Part shown: positions 28,187 to 36,510 of the stretch, piece by piece | Numbering within the stretch: the first letter of the stretch is position 1 | Layout of the letters: the number at the start of each line of letters is the position of its first letter | Assembly: GCA_964403075.1 (NCBI GenBank) | Contig: CAYOEV010000001.1 | Span: 248,001 to 312,000, forward strand | Length of the DNA: 64,000 nucleotides | From: CAYOEV01 sp964403075 | GTDB lineage: Bacteria > Bacteroidota > Bacteroidia > Cytophagales > Cyclobacteriaceae | Direction of reading: 5' to 3' | Notes under the pieces: model-generated | What the model saw: the letters and a program-made list of their open reading frames with translations, nothing else | Databases searched by the model: none | What the model was told of the DNA's origin: nothing | Program-made: the position numbers and the translations under genes

Positions 28187-28644
28187 TGCACCAACTAAAA
28201 ATCCAATTAGCAGATGTCCGCTTCTCCTGGACTGACAACTTTAAATGGAAGAAATGGTTAGGCAATTGCCTAACTATGTATAAGGTCAACCATGCACACG
28301 TGTCCTATGTTTTTTGTTCGGATCACTTCCTGCTCCAGCTAAATCAGAAACACCTAAATCATAATTACTATACTGATATCATCACTTTTGATTTATCCGA
28401 CAACCTGGAGCAAATTGATGGAGAATGTTACATCAGTCTGACAAGGGTACGTGACAATGCTGCCGTTCATCAGCATCCGTTCGGCATCGAACTTTGCCGT
28501 GTAATGATACATGGCATCTTACACCTCATTGGTTACGAAGACAATTCGCCGGATAACGCAGCGCTGATGCGAGAACAAGAAAATGCCTGCTTATCTTTGC
28601 TTAACAATGTTCCACGTGGAACATTTGAAGTACAAAAGGAGTAA
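28186..28644 (+). CDS. ybeY: Endoribonuclease YbeY (rRNA maturation)
   Basis: 152 residues from the ATG at 28186, which overlaps the previous stop (TGATG). The UPF0054 core is visible: LNQKHLNHNYYTDIITFDLS, then GECYISLTRVRDNA and the metal site HGILHLIGYEDNSPDNAALM. The first two histidines are present, but the third ligand position, His in E. coli, is acidic here; this is, as I recall, usual for Bacteroidota YbeY. YbeY is a zinc-dependent RNase needed for 16S rRNA 3'-end processing and ribosome quality control. The last codons include a parS palindrome (28608-28623), encoding NVPRGTF. Confidence 0.92.
   Translation: MHQLKIQLADVRFSWTDNFKWKKWLGNCLTMYKVNHAHVSYVFCSDHFLLQLNQKHLNHNYYTDIITFDLSDNLEQIDGECYISLTRVRDNAAVHQHPFGIELCRVMIHGILHLIGYEDNSPDNAALMREQENACLSLLNNVPRGTFEVQKE
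28608..28623. promoter_or_regulatory. parS site 1 (ParB-binding palindrome)
   Basis: TGTTCCACGTGGAACA, a perfect 16-base palindrome matching the bacterial parS consensus; symmetry extends to 28606-28625. It lies within the 3' end of ybeY. The second copy is 38 bases away centre to centre. Confidence 0.9.
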
Positions 28645-28645
28645 C

Positions 28646-28661
28646 TGTTCCACGTGGAACA
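28646..28661. promoter_or_regulatory. parS site 2 (ParB-binding palindrome)
   Basis: A second perfect TGTTCCACGTGGAACA, with symmetry over 22 bases (28643-28664). It fills the 22-base gap between ybeY and mnmG and ends 5 bases before the mnmG start. Bound ParB could affect transcription or translation of mnmG. Confidence 0.92.
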
Positions 28662-28666
28662 GTTAA

Positions 28667-30535
28667 ATGTCTATGCAAGGGAATTATGATATAATTGTTG
28701 TTGGTGCCGGTCACGCGGGTTGTGAGGCCGCTGCCGCTGCGGCCCATATGGGATCTCGTGTGCTTTTGGTCACCATGAATATGAATACCATTGCTCAGAT
28801 GTCCTGTAATCCTGCTATGGGAGGAGTTGCAAAGGGACAAATTATTAGAGAAATCGATGCCTTAGGGGGTCAATCGGGTCGTATTACGGATGAAACCATG
28901 ATACAATTTCGCATGCTAAACCGCTCAAAAGGTCCTGCCATGTGGAGCCCACGGGCCCAGTCCGACCGTCTGCGGTTTGCTGAGCAATGGCGTCTGACGC
29001 TGGAAAGCATCCCAGGTGTAGATTTTTGGCAGGAGACCGTCACCGAGCTATTGGTACAACATGATCGAATTACTGGTATAAAAACCGGTATGGGGATATC
29101 CTTTCATGCACCATCGGTGATACTGACCAACGGCACTTTTCTTAATGGTGTGATCCATATTGGCCAGAAGATGTTTGGCGGGGGACGAAGTGGGGAACGA
29201 TCAGTCAGAGGGTTAACAGAACAACTGGTCTCACTTGGCTTTGCCTCTGGACGGATGAAAACTGGTACACCCCCTCGGGTTGACGGGCGCTCTCTAAATT
29301 TCCATGCCATGACCGAACAGCCCGGTGATGAAACTCCCTTTACCTTCAGCTACCTCCCAGATACCAAACCCCTGAGTCAACAACGCAGCTGCTGGATTAC
29401 ATACACCAATCCTGACGTTCACGACATACTAAAAGATGGATTTGCGCATTCGCCTATGTTTAACGGCCGCATACAAGGACTGGGCCCGAGATATTGTCCT
29501 TCGATTGAAGATAAGATCAATCGTTTTGCTGAACGCGATCGCCATCAGATTTTTGTAGAGCCTGAAGGATGGCAAACAATTGAAATGTACGTGAACGGTT
29601 TTTCTACTTCCCTACCAGAAGACATACAATTTAAAGCCCTGCGCCAAATTCCTGGATTCGAACAAGCTAAAATGTTCAGACCTGGATATGCCATAGAATA
29701 TGATTTCTTTCCTCCTACACAGCTCCATTTAAGTCTTGAGACGAAACGAATACATGGTTTGTTTTTCGCCGGCCAGATCAATGGCACCACTGGATATGAA
29801 GAGGCAGCCTGCCAAGGACTTATCGCTGGCATCAATGCCCATCGCTTACTTCAGGACGATGAACCATTAGTTCTGAGACGCGCTGAAGCATACATTGGTG
29901 TTCTCATAGATGATCTTGTAAATAAAGGTACCGAAGAACCCTACCGTATGTTTACCTCCCGCGCTGAATATCGATTAACGCTACGGCAAGACAATGCAGA
30001 TTTACGCCTTACGCCTATTGGAAAGAAACTTGGCTTGGCCAGCGATCAACGCGAAGAATTACTGCTCCACAAACAACGCCAAATTAATCATCTCGCAGCC
30101 GAGCTTCGTAAAATTCGCCTAACTCCAGAAGATTGTAATCATGTCCTTACCTCAATCCATCAGTCTCCCCTAAAAGAAAAAGTCTCGATTCACGCACTAC
30201 TTAAAAGGCCAGGTATTTCTCTAGCCCATCTCGAAAATGTCGGAGATATTGATCAATTGCTTAACAAATACCATCCAGAAGTGATAAATCAAGTTGAAAT
30301 ACTTATCAAGTACGACACCTATATACAGCGCGAGCATGAATTAGCGGAAAAATTTAACCGTTTAGAAAAACTTAAAATATCACCATCCTTTGATTACCGA
30401 CAGATTCCTTCACTTAGTGCCGAAGCCAAGGAAAAACTTCTGCATATTCAGCCTGAAACATTAGGACAAGCGTCGCGTATAAGCGGCGTCTCGCCTGCAG
30501 ATCTTTCTGTATTAATGGTCTATCTTGGCCGATGA
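28667..30535 (+). CDS. mnmG: tRNA uridine-5-carboxymethylaminomethyl modification enzyme MnmG (GidA)
   Basis: 622 residues, the usual length. The FAD-binding loop is GAGHAGCEAAAAAAHMGS. Other landmarks are MSCNPAMGGVAKGQIIREID, KTGTPPRVDGRSLNF, ATGYAIEYDFFP-like GYAIEYDFFPPTQL, GYEEAACQGLIAGINAH and TSRAEYRLTLRQDNADLRL. With MnmE it modifies the wobble uridine of several tRNAs. The gene is classically near the replication origin. That agrees with the two parS sites just before it and the probable origin 2.6 kb downstream. An alternative start is the ATG at 28673. Confidence 0.98.
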   Translation: MSMQGNYDIIVVGAGHAGCEAAAAAAHMGSRVLLVTMNMNTIAQMSCNPAMGGVAKGQIIREIDALGGQSGRITDETMIQFRMLNRSKGPAMWSPRAQSDRLRFAEQWRLTLESIPGVDFWQETVTELLVQHDRITGIKTGMGISFHAPSVILTNGTFLNGVIHIGQKMFGGGRSGERSVRGLTEQLVSLGFASGRMKTGTPPRVDGRSLNFHAMTEQPGDETPFTFSYLPDTKPLSQQRSCWITYTNPDVHDILKDGFAHSPMFNGRIQGLGPRYCPSIEDKINRFAERDRHQIFVEPEGWQTIEMYVNGFSTSLPEDIQFKALRQIPGFEQAKMFRPGYAIEYDFFPPTQLHLSLETKRIHGLFFAGQINGTTGYEEAACQGLIAGINAHRLLQDDEPLVLRRAEAYIGVLIDDLVNKGTEEPYRMFTSRAEYRLTLRQDNADLRLTPIGKKLGLASDQREELLLHKQRQINHLAAELRKIRLTPEDCNHVLTSIHQSPLKEKVSIHALLKRPGISLAHLENVGDIDQLLNKYHPEVINQVEILIKYDTYIQREHELAEKFNRLEKLKISPSFDYRQIPSLSAEAKEKLLHIQPETLGQASRISGVSPADLSVLMVYLGR

Positions 30536-30538
30536 TTT

Positions 30539-31411
30539 ATGTATGAAAAATTAGACGTCTGTCCAGCTTGTAAGCATCCTAAATTTAACAACTACCTCAT
30601 CTGTGAAGACCACACAGTTACGGGGGAGAGCTTTGCCCTTGTTCAATGTTCGAATTGCTCTCTCATCTTTACCAATCCTCGTCCTTCCCTAGATTCTTTG
30701 GGCAAATACTATGCCCACGTAGACTATATTTCCCACAGCAATAGCACGCGCGGCCTTTTACACATGGCCTACAAGCTGGTTAGACAAGTTACCCTGCGCC
30801 GTAAACGCCTCCTCATAGAAAAATACGTTCCTACAGGTCACTTGTTAGATTTTGGCTGTGGTACAGGCCACTTCCTTCAACACTGTCAAAAAAACCAATG
30901 GCTGATCCACGGGGTTGAAATAGATGATCAAACCAGAGCGCGTGCCCAAAGCAGACTGGGCATTACACTTGATGCCGATCTTTCTCTGCGTAAAGACAAA
31001 TATGATGCAATCACCGCCTGGCACGTTATCGAACATGTGTACGACTTAAAAGGAACTCTTAAAACACTTCGCAAACGCCTCAAAAAGGATGGCTACCTTT
31101 TCGTAGCACTTCCTAATCCATCCAGCCAGGATGCATTACACTACAAGAGTCACTGGGCAGGCTATGATGTGCCGAGGCACCTTTACCACTTTACACCAGA
31201 GTCATTTATACGCTTGATTAAAAAACACCGATTTTTACACGTCGATACCTTACCAATGACATTCGATGCGTACTACCTATCATTCTTAAGTGAACGATAT
31301 CGCGCCGGGAAAAATCGCTATCTCGCCGGCTTTCGCGCCGCTCAACAATCCAACCGCTCCGCTGATATTACTGGTGAATTTTCCGGATTGATTTACATTT
31401 TAACCAAATGA
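30539..31411 (+). CDS. Class I SAM-dependent methyltransferase with N-terminal zinc ribbon
   Basis: 290 residues. The N-terminal region has two cysteine pairs (CPACKHP near residue 8 and CSNCSLIF near 37), suggesting a zinc ribbon. The Rossmann methyltransferase domain has motif I LLDFGCGTGHFLQHC and later DAITAWHVIEHVYDL and GYLFVALPNPSSQDAL, as in the Methyltransf_23 type. Such two-part proteins often methylate sugars or lipids in cell-surface pathways, but the substrate is not evident here. It starts 3 bases after mnmG and overlaps the next gene by an ATGA junction. Confidence 0.85.
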   Translation: MYEKLDVCPACKHPKFNNYLICEDHTVTGESFALVQCSNCSLIFTNPRPSLDSLGKYYAHVDYISHSNSTRGLLHMAYKLVRQVTLRRKRLLIEKYVPTGHLLDFGCGTGHFLQHCQKNQWLIHGVEIDDQTRARAQSRLGITLDADLSLRKDKYDAITAWHVIEHVYDLKGTLKTLRKRLKKDGYLFVALPNPSSQDALHYKSHWAGYDVPRHLYHFTPESFIRLIKKHRFLHVDTLPMTFDAYYLSFLSERYRAGKNRYLAGFRAAQQSNRSADITGEFSGLIYILTK

Positions 31412-33090
31412 GCGGTTCCTTAAATATCACACTCCTTCTCTTTTTCATCACTGCCATCGCCTTTCTAAAGTGTGCCAGTCCAAGAGGCCTGTCGGGTGGT
31501 CCTACAGATAGCCTTCCCCCTCTACTTCTGTCTTCGGATCCAGCTTTTGGGTCGCTTAACGTTGACGGTAAGGAATTTATCCTAACCTTCAATGAAGCTG
31601 TAAACGCCCAGCAACTTAAGCAGCAATTAATCATTACCCCCTATGTCAACAATAACTATACATTCGTCACTAAAAAAGAAAAGTTAACACTCCGTTTTGA
31701 TGACCCCTTCCCCGATAGCACCACAATAAGTTTTAATTTTTCGGATGGTGTCACTGATATTACAGAAAATAATCCTTCTGAAAATCTTCGCCTCGTTTTC
31801 AGTACCGGTACTTATCTCGATTCTATGTCGGTCTCCGGAGCGGTGAGAGACCTTCTTAAACAAACACCGGTAAACGATGCATTAGTTGGTCTCTATCAAC
31901 TCACCGATACTCTTAATCCCACGCAGGAAAAACCGCAGTACTTTAACAAAACAAATGAAGAAGGGATTTTTTTAATTAGCAACATCAAAGCTGGTCAATA
32001 TAAATTGCTAGGCTTTGTCGACAATAACCGTAATCTGTTATTTGATCCTGCCTCTGAAGCGCACGGCTTTCTTTCGGATCCTATCAACTTAGACACCCCA
32101 GCAACAAACCTCTTGCTCAATACGGTAACACAAGACGCCAGTGCCCTTCGTATGATATCTTCACGTTCCCTCGGCCAGTATTTTGACATTTCTTATTCCA
32201 AAGCCATAATTAGCCAATCCATTCAGCCCTACTTTTTCCATAAATTTGATGCAGTCAACAATATCCTACGTTTATATCAGCCTGCTACCCTTACTAGTGG
32301 GGACAGTCTTAACACCTACATAACTGTGAGTGACTCCCTGGGTAATACTTTAACCGACACGTTGTATGTTAAATTTTCTGATAATCTTCGCCGTCCGGAG
32401 GAATTCAGAATTTCACCTCGCCCCATAGGCAATGTAACTGACAGCCTATTCTTAACCATCGACTTCAACCAACCTGTTGTCACCTATGCGCTTAATTCCA
32501 TAAATCTGTCCTTAGACAGTATCGCAGACGTTCCAATAGATACTTTTGCATACGAGTGGAACTACGCACAAACTCGACTAAATCTTAAAATACCTTTTGA
32601 CACCGCGGACTATTACGCCCTACAGCGATCAATAATTGCCAATGACACTACCCTCAACCGTAGAGTGGTCAAGCGCGTCAGCCTCTCTATCCCCAAGGGT
32701 ACATTCATTTCAGCCATGAAGGATACAAGCCTTCTCTCAGACGTCTCTTTCAATATGCTGTCACAATCCGACAAGGGTCTATTAATTGTAAATTTCTCTG
32801 CTGCCGATAGCCTCATTCTGATGCCCAGTACAGTACAAGTTATAGACCGTAACTTCATAGTAAAGGCGGAACAGACATTTAACCACTCTATGCGCTTTAC
32901 CACTCTTGGTCAAGGAGAATACACCATCCGCTTATTATTCTCGACAAACGAACGTCCTGGGTGGGATCTGGGCAACTATGTGAGGTCTATACCGCCCGAT
33001 AAGGTTCGCGTTTACCCGACGTATTCCACGTTACGAGCCAATTGGGAGGTGATGTTGGATATCGACCTGCAGCGGGTGGATAACTGGTAG
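31408..33090 (+). CDS. Ig-like-domain lipoprotein
   Basis: 560 residues. The hydrophobic N-terminus ends AIAFLKC, a lipobox-like site with Lys before Cys, which is unusual but seen in Bacteroidota. After it comes SPRGLSGGPTDSLPPLLLSS, the opening typical of a conserved family with a bacterial Ig-like (Big_5) domain. The next 100 residues form that domain (FILTFNEAVNAQQLKQQLII, GVTDITENNPSENLRLVFST), then a carboxypeptidase-regulatory-like fold (NEEGIFLISNIKAGQYKLLG). The remainder is beta-rich. The role is unknown; location is probably the outer membrane or surface. It is the last gene before the probable origin. Confidence 0.8.
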   Translation: MSGSLNITLLLFFITAIAFLKCASPRGLSGGPTDSLPPLLLSSDPAFGSLNVDGKEFILTFNEAVNAQQLKQQLIITPYVNNNYTFVTKKEKLTLRFDDPFPDSTTISFNFSDGVTDITENNPSENLRLVFSTGTYLDSMSVSGAVRDLLKQTPVNDALVGLYQLTDTLNPTQEKPQYFNKTNEEGIFLISNIKAGQYKLLGFVDNNRNLLFDPASEAHGFLSDPINLDTPATNLLLNTVTQDASALRMISSRSLGQYFDISYSKAIISQSIQPYFFHKFDAVNNILRLYQPATLTSGDSLNTYITVSDSLGNTLTDTLYVKFSDNLRRPEEFRISPRPIGNVTDSLFLTIDFNQPVVTYALNSINLSLDSIADVPIDTFAYEWNYAQTRLNLKIPFDTADYYALQRSIIANDTTLNRRVVKRVSLSIPKGTFISAMKDTSLLSDVSFNMLSQSDKGLLIVNFSAADSLILMPSTVQVIDRNFIVKAEQTFNHSMRFTTLGQGEYTIRLLFSTNERPGWDLGNYVRSIPPDKVRVYPTYSTLRANWEVMLDIDLQRVDNW

Positions 33091-33444
33091 GGCAACCTAT
33101 GGACAAGTTATTATGTCGCTTGTAGAATTCAGCACTTACTATAAAAACGTTGACCTTTTCCGACGCCGCGGATTTATACTCAACTATTCCACAACGACAA
33201 AAAGATCTCCTTGTACACACGCCGCTTTTCGTTAAACATGTAATAACCACCTAAGTCCCTCATAACCAACAAGTTTGAAGAGGGATAACGTGTGAATATT
33301 ACGTCGATAGAACGATCTTATGCACGTTTTAGAATTCCTAATTAAGCTTTGCAAACTTTTCCACTTATCCACGCAACTAATAATATTGATAGTTTTATAA
33401 AACATTATTTATCTATATGTAGTTATCCAAGGGTATGTGGAAAA
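33075..33444. other. Probable chromosomal replication origin (oriC)
   Basis: Between the stop at 33090 and the start at 33435 no gene is seen. 9-mers near the DnaA box TTATCCACA occur at 33075-33083 (minus, TTATCCACC), 33318-33326 (TTATGCACG), 33357-33365 (TTTTCCACT), 33365-33373 (TTATCCACG) and 33436-33444 (minus, TTTTCCACA, a full TTWTNCACA match). Weaker ones are at 33185, 33211, 33291 and 33423. An AT-rich tract at about 33376-33424 could be the unwinding element. The plus strand changes from C-rich to G-rich here, and two parS sites lie 4.5 kb to the left. The flanking genes are not dnaA or dnaN. The combined evidence is good; individual boxes are mostly imperfect. Confidence 0.75.
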
Positions 33445-35231
33445 TAGTAGTAGGTCTGATCTTTGTAACTGTAGTTTTTTCCGTAAAAGGACAATTCCCG
33501 AAAATTCAATTGGCTAATGGCTATTATGAGCAGGGTGAAGAAGAGAAAGCAAGAAGGTATTATGAGGACCTCGCGCAGAGGGCAACGAATATTCCGCATA
33601 TACATGAAAACTACTTGCAACTGTTAAGAAAATCAGGAAACAATCATAATACGCAGGTTTACCTAGAAAGAATATTGTCATGGTACCCGAATAACCTGTC
33701 ATACCATGCAGATGAACTGAATTTTTACAGGGAGATAAATCAGGTGGAACAGGTGGAAAAAAAATTGTTTTCCTTACTGAGTAACGGGGATTACAACACC
33801 TATCATTTCAGAGAAATAGGCATACAGCTCACAAATAGAAAAATGTATGATTTGGCAAAGCGTGCTTATCAGGAGGGAAGGAGGCAAGCAAAAAGCGATG
33901 AAGTCTACGCGCTGGAACTGGCGAAAATTCATGCTTATTTAAATGAGAAAGAAGACATGGTCAATGAATATTTGACTTATGCCAGTTTAAACAGTAGAAA
34001 TACGAATTACATCAAAAATATATTTCAAGACTTACTAAGAGATGATGAAGAGCTGACATATCTGGAAAGTGTGCTGGTGCAGCGAGCGCAGCAGGATCCG
34101 GAAGAGCGAATTTTTTCAGAATTGTTGATCTGGGTAGAAGTACAGCGGAGCAACTACCAAGGTGCATTCATTCAAGCACGAGCACTGGATCGAAGAGAAG
34201 GCACAGGTGGTCAGGAGACTTACGAAGTAGGCAGGATGGCGTTAAGAAATCGTTCATGGGATGAAGCGATCACGATATTTGAATATTTGAGTAAAAACTA
34301 CCAGACCCCAGGATTTAATAAACATCTAATAGAGGCCAGGGAAGAAAAAATAAAACACACTAACCCGGTGGACGAGGAAGCGATTAGATCACTGTCCGGC
34401 CAGTATGCGCAGTTGTATGAACAATTAGGACCGAATCGGGCCACGTTGGAAGGGCTGAAGAATCAGGCGAGATTACATGCATTTTATCTGGGGGAGATTG
34501 AAAAAGCGGCAATCCTATTGCGGCGGATAATTAACGAAAGTAAGAGTGGGCCCGAATTGATTGCGGAATGTAAGCTGGAGCTTGGTGATATATACCTGTT
34601 AAAAGGTGAGCCGTGGGAGGCAACGTTACTTTATGCTCAAGTAGAGAAAAGTGAGAAAGGTGAGCCGCTGTCCTATGAGGCGAAGTTGAGAAATGCACGG
34701 TTACATTACTACATAGGTAATTTTTCTCTGTCGAAAGGTCATCTGGACGTGCTCAAGCAGGCTACGACCAAAGACATTGCCAACGACGCAATGGATCTAT
34801 CCTTATTAATTGCTGACAACACCTATCTTGACGCTACTGATCAGGTGATGGTTGACTACGCCGCAGTGGAGCTGTTACTTTTCCAAAATCGTACCCAGGA
34901 AGCGGAAGGCAAGCTGTTGACCATGCTAGAACGGTATGAAAACCATTCGATTCGCGATGAGTTGTACTGGATGATGGCCCGAATAGAAGAGCGCAAGGGA
35001 AACTATGAATCAGCAATGGATTATCTCATTAAGATAAGAGAAGAATATCCTTATGATATACTCGCTGATGACGCAGCATTTAAACAGGCGGAAATGACCC
35101 ATTTCTCTATGAGTAACAAACAAAGCGCACAAAAGCTCTATCAGGAATTTCTTACTAAGTTCCCCGGTAGTAGATACGCTGCGGAGGCAAGAAAGAGATT
35201 TAGAATGCTTAGAGGTGATTATGGTGCCTGA
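33435..35231 (+). CDS. Secreted tetratricopeptide-repeat protein
   Basis: 598 residues with a signal peptide (MWKIVVGLIFVTVVFSVKGQ). The whole mature part is alpha-helical TPR-like repeats, for example ANGYYEQGEEEKARRYYEDL, ELGDIYLLKGEPWEATLLYA and YESAMDYLIKIREEYPYDIL, and ends with a helix-rich FPGSRYAAEARKRFRML. It is probably periplasmic and scaffolds protein interactions; the partner is unknown. The start codon overlaps a DnaA-box-like 9-mer (33436-33444). The 3' end overlaps lgt, on the other strand, by 13 bases. Base composition is clearly G-rich, unlike the plus-strand genes to the left of the origin. Confidence 0.85.
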   Translation: MWKIVVGLIFVTVVFSVKGQFPKIQLANGYYEQGEEEKARRYYEDLAQRATNIPHIHENYLQLLRKSGNNHNTQVYLERILSWYPNNLSYHADELNFYREINQVEQVEKKLFSLLSNGDYNTYHFREIGIQLTNRKMYDLAKRAYQEGRRQAKSDEVYALELAKIHAYLNEKEDMVNEYLTYASLNSRNTNYIKNIFQDLLRDDEELTYLESVLVQRAQQDPEERIFSELLIWVEVQRSNYQGAFIQARALDRREGTGGQETYEVGRMALRNRSWDEAITIFEYLSKNYQTPGFNKHLIEAREEKIKHTNPVDEEAIRSLSGQYAQLYEQLGPNRATLEGLKNQARLHAFYLGEIEKAAILLRRIINESKSGPELIAECKLELGDIYLLKGEPWEATLLYAQVEKSEKGEPLSYEAKLRNARLHYYIGNFSLSKGHLDVLKQATTKDIANDAMDLSLLIADNTYLDATDQVMVDYAAVELLLFQNRTQEAEGKLLTMLERYENHSIRDELYWMMARIEERKGNYESAMDYLIKIREEYPYDILADDAAFKQAEMTHFSMSNKQSAQKLYQEFLTKFPGSRYAAEARKRFRMLRGDYGA

Positions 35232-35992
35232 AGCCGCCTTAAACGCTGATAATAAACAATCAAAACCACGGCAATGACGACAAGGGAGATGGCCTGTGAA
35301 TGAGATAGCCAGTCGTCAAATACAAAACCACGACGGAGATCACCGCGAAAAATTTCAATTACCCCGCGTCCAATGGCGTAAAGTATCAAGTAGATCAAAA
35401 ACAGTTGGCCTTGAAACCTTTTGTGGCGATCGAGCATCAATAAAATCAAAAGAATAGATACCAATAAAATGACGGCATACAATTGAGTAGGATGAAGGGC
35501 GGTATGTAAAGGAGCCTGACTCGCCGTGTCGGTGAATGTAACAGCCCAATGACCATCAAAGGGTAACCCATAACAGCAACCTGCGAAAAAGCAACCGAGA
35601 CGCCCGAAGATGTGTACAATAAGAATGGCAATCGCAAGGCGGTCAAGCAGCGGCCAAAGTGGCCAGCTGTATTTACGGAAAAACCAAATGGCAACGGGAA
35701 CGGCGAACACAAGTGACCCGTAGAATACAAATCCATTACGAAAGTTATCCATCATGCGGGACCAATCACCAAAATAATAACCTGGATCTTCCAGGTAGAA
35801 AAGAAGCTTACCCCCCAAAAAAGCTGCAAGTACCAACATGATTACCAGGTTTTGTAAGTCCTCGTGCTTAATATTCAGCTCACGTCTACCAAAAAAGAAA
35901 AAATAGCCATAGGCCGCGATAGCCCCTATCATTATCAGGAAACCATAAGTATGGATGATAAAATCGCCTAAAGGGAATAACTCAGGATACAT
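35219..35992 (-). CDS. lgt: Prolipoprotein diacylglyceryl transferase Lgt
   Basis: 257 residues with about seven membrane segments. The Lgt signature GRLGCFFAGCCYG is present with its conserved arginine, and the segments NGFVFYGSLVFAVPVAIWFF, HPTQLYAVILL and GRGVIEIFRGDLRRG match the family. Lgt transfers diacylglycerol from phosphatidylglycerol to the lipobox cysteine of prolipoproteins in the inner membrane. It would act on the several lipoproteins in this window, such as GldJ and the PstS-like protein. It starts 2 bases after the thioesterase gene upstream, so the two are probably co-transcribed. Its end overlaps the opposing TPR gene. Confidence 0.96.
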   Translation of the reverse strand: MYPELFPLGDFIIHTYGFLIMIGAIAAYGYFFFFGRRELNIKHEDLQNLVIMLVLAAFLGGKLLFYLEDPGYYFGDWSRMMDNFRNGFVFYGSLVFAVPVAIWFFRKYSWPLWPLLDRLAIAILIVHIFGRLGCFFAGCCYGLPFDGHWAVTFTDTASQAPLHTALHPTQLYAVILLVSILLILLMLDRHKRFQGQLFLIYLILYAIGRGVIEIFRGDLRRGFVFDDWLSHSQAISLVVIAVVLIVYYQRLRRLQAP

Positions 35993-35994
35993 AG

Positions 35995-36477
35995 CTAACT
36001 ATTGAAAGGATTATGATTGTCTGTAAGATTGCCATCAAAAACCCGGATAGCAATTACTTCTGCAGTTGCTGTGACCTCTCCAGCGCAAATAAAGTTACAT
36101 TTTAAAACCGTTTTACGGTTTTTGACTTCCAAGACATGTGCACGTAGCTGCACGGCACCATTTGGGGTAGGTTTTAAATATTTAATGTGCAATGTGCCCG
36201 TTGCGTACCGGTAATTGGGCAGACTATCCAATGAACGATTTTCGCGACGGTAGGCATCGGCCATGGCCGTACCCATGCAATGACAATCAATCAGCGTAGC
36301 CATGATGCCGCCATTCATGAGGTTTGACCAGCCGTGGTATTTTTCCGCAGAGACCCAATCACATACCGCCTCCTCGCCATCCCAATAACTTTTGATATTT
36401 AAACCATCGTGATTATGACCGCAACCGTAGCAGACGTTCTCTGGCATATGGTCCTGAAAATATTTAGAATCGCTCAT
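35995..36477 (-). CDS. PaaI-like hotdog-fold thioesterase
   Basis: 160 residues. The hotdog core is visible in SNLMNGGIMATLIDCHCMGT, followed by GTLHIKYLKPTPNGAVQLRA and GEVTATAEVIAIRVF. The conserved N-terminal YGCGHNHDGLNIKSYW is typical of a 4HBT subgroup. These enzymes hydrolyse acyl-CoA thioesters; the substrate here is unknown. An exact TAnnTTTG element on the minus strand lies 24 bases before the start. The next gene on the same strand is lgt, 2 bases away. Confidence 0.88.
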   Translation of the reverse strand: MSDSKYFQDHMPENVCYGCGHNHDGLNIKSYWDGEEAVCDWVSAEKYHGWSNLMNGGIMATLIDCHCMGTAMADAYRRENRSLDSLPNYRYATGTLHIKYLKPTPNGAVQLRAHVLEVKNRKTVLKCNFICAGEVTATAEVIAIRVFDGNLTDNHNPFNS

Positions 36478-36500
36478 TTTGTGTAAGTTTCTAGTAAACT

Positions 36501-36508
36501 CAAAAATA
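36501..36508 (-). promoter_or_regulatory. -7 promoter element (TATTTTTG, minus strand) for the thioesterase-lgt pair
   Basis: Exact TAnnTTTG match on the minus strand 24 bases before the thioesterase start. It lies in the 33-base divergent gap shared with the MBL hydrolase gene. Confidence 0.5.
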
Positions 36509-36510
36509 GA

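Noticed and set aside
31408..31480. Ig-like protein as cytoplasmic, because the lipobox has Lys before Cys
   Set aside because: The preceding hydrophobic stretch and the following SPRGLSGGPTD opening are typical of lipoproteins of this family, so export is still the better reading.
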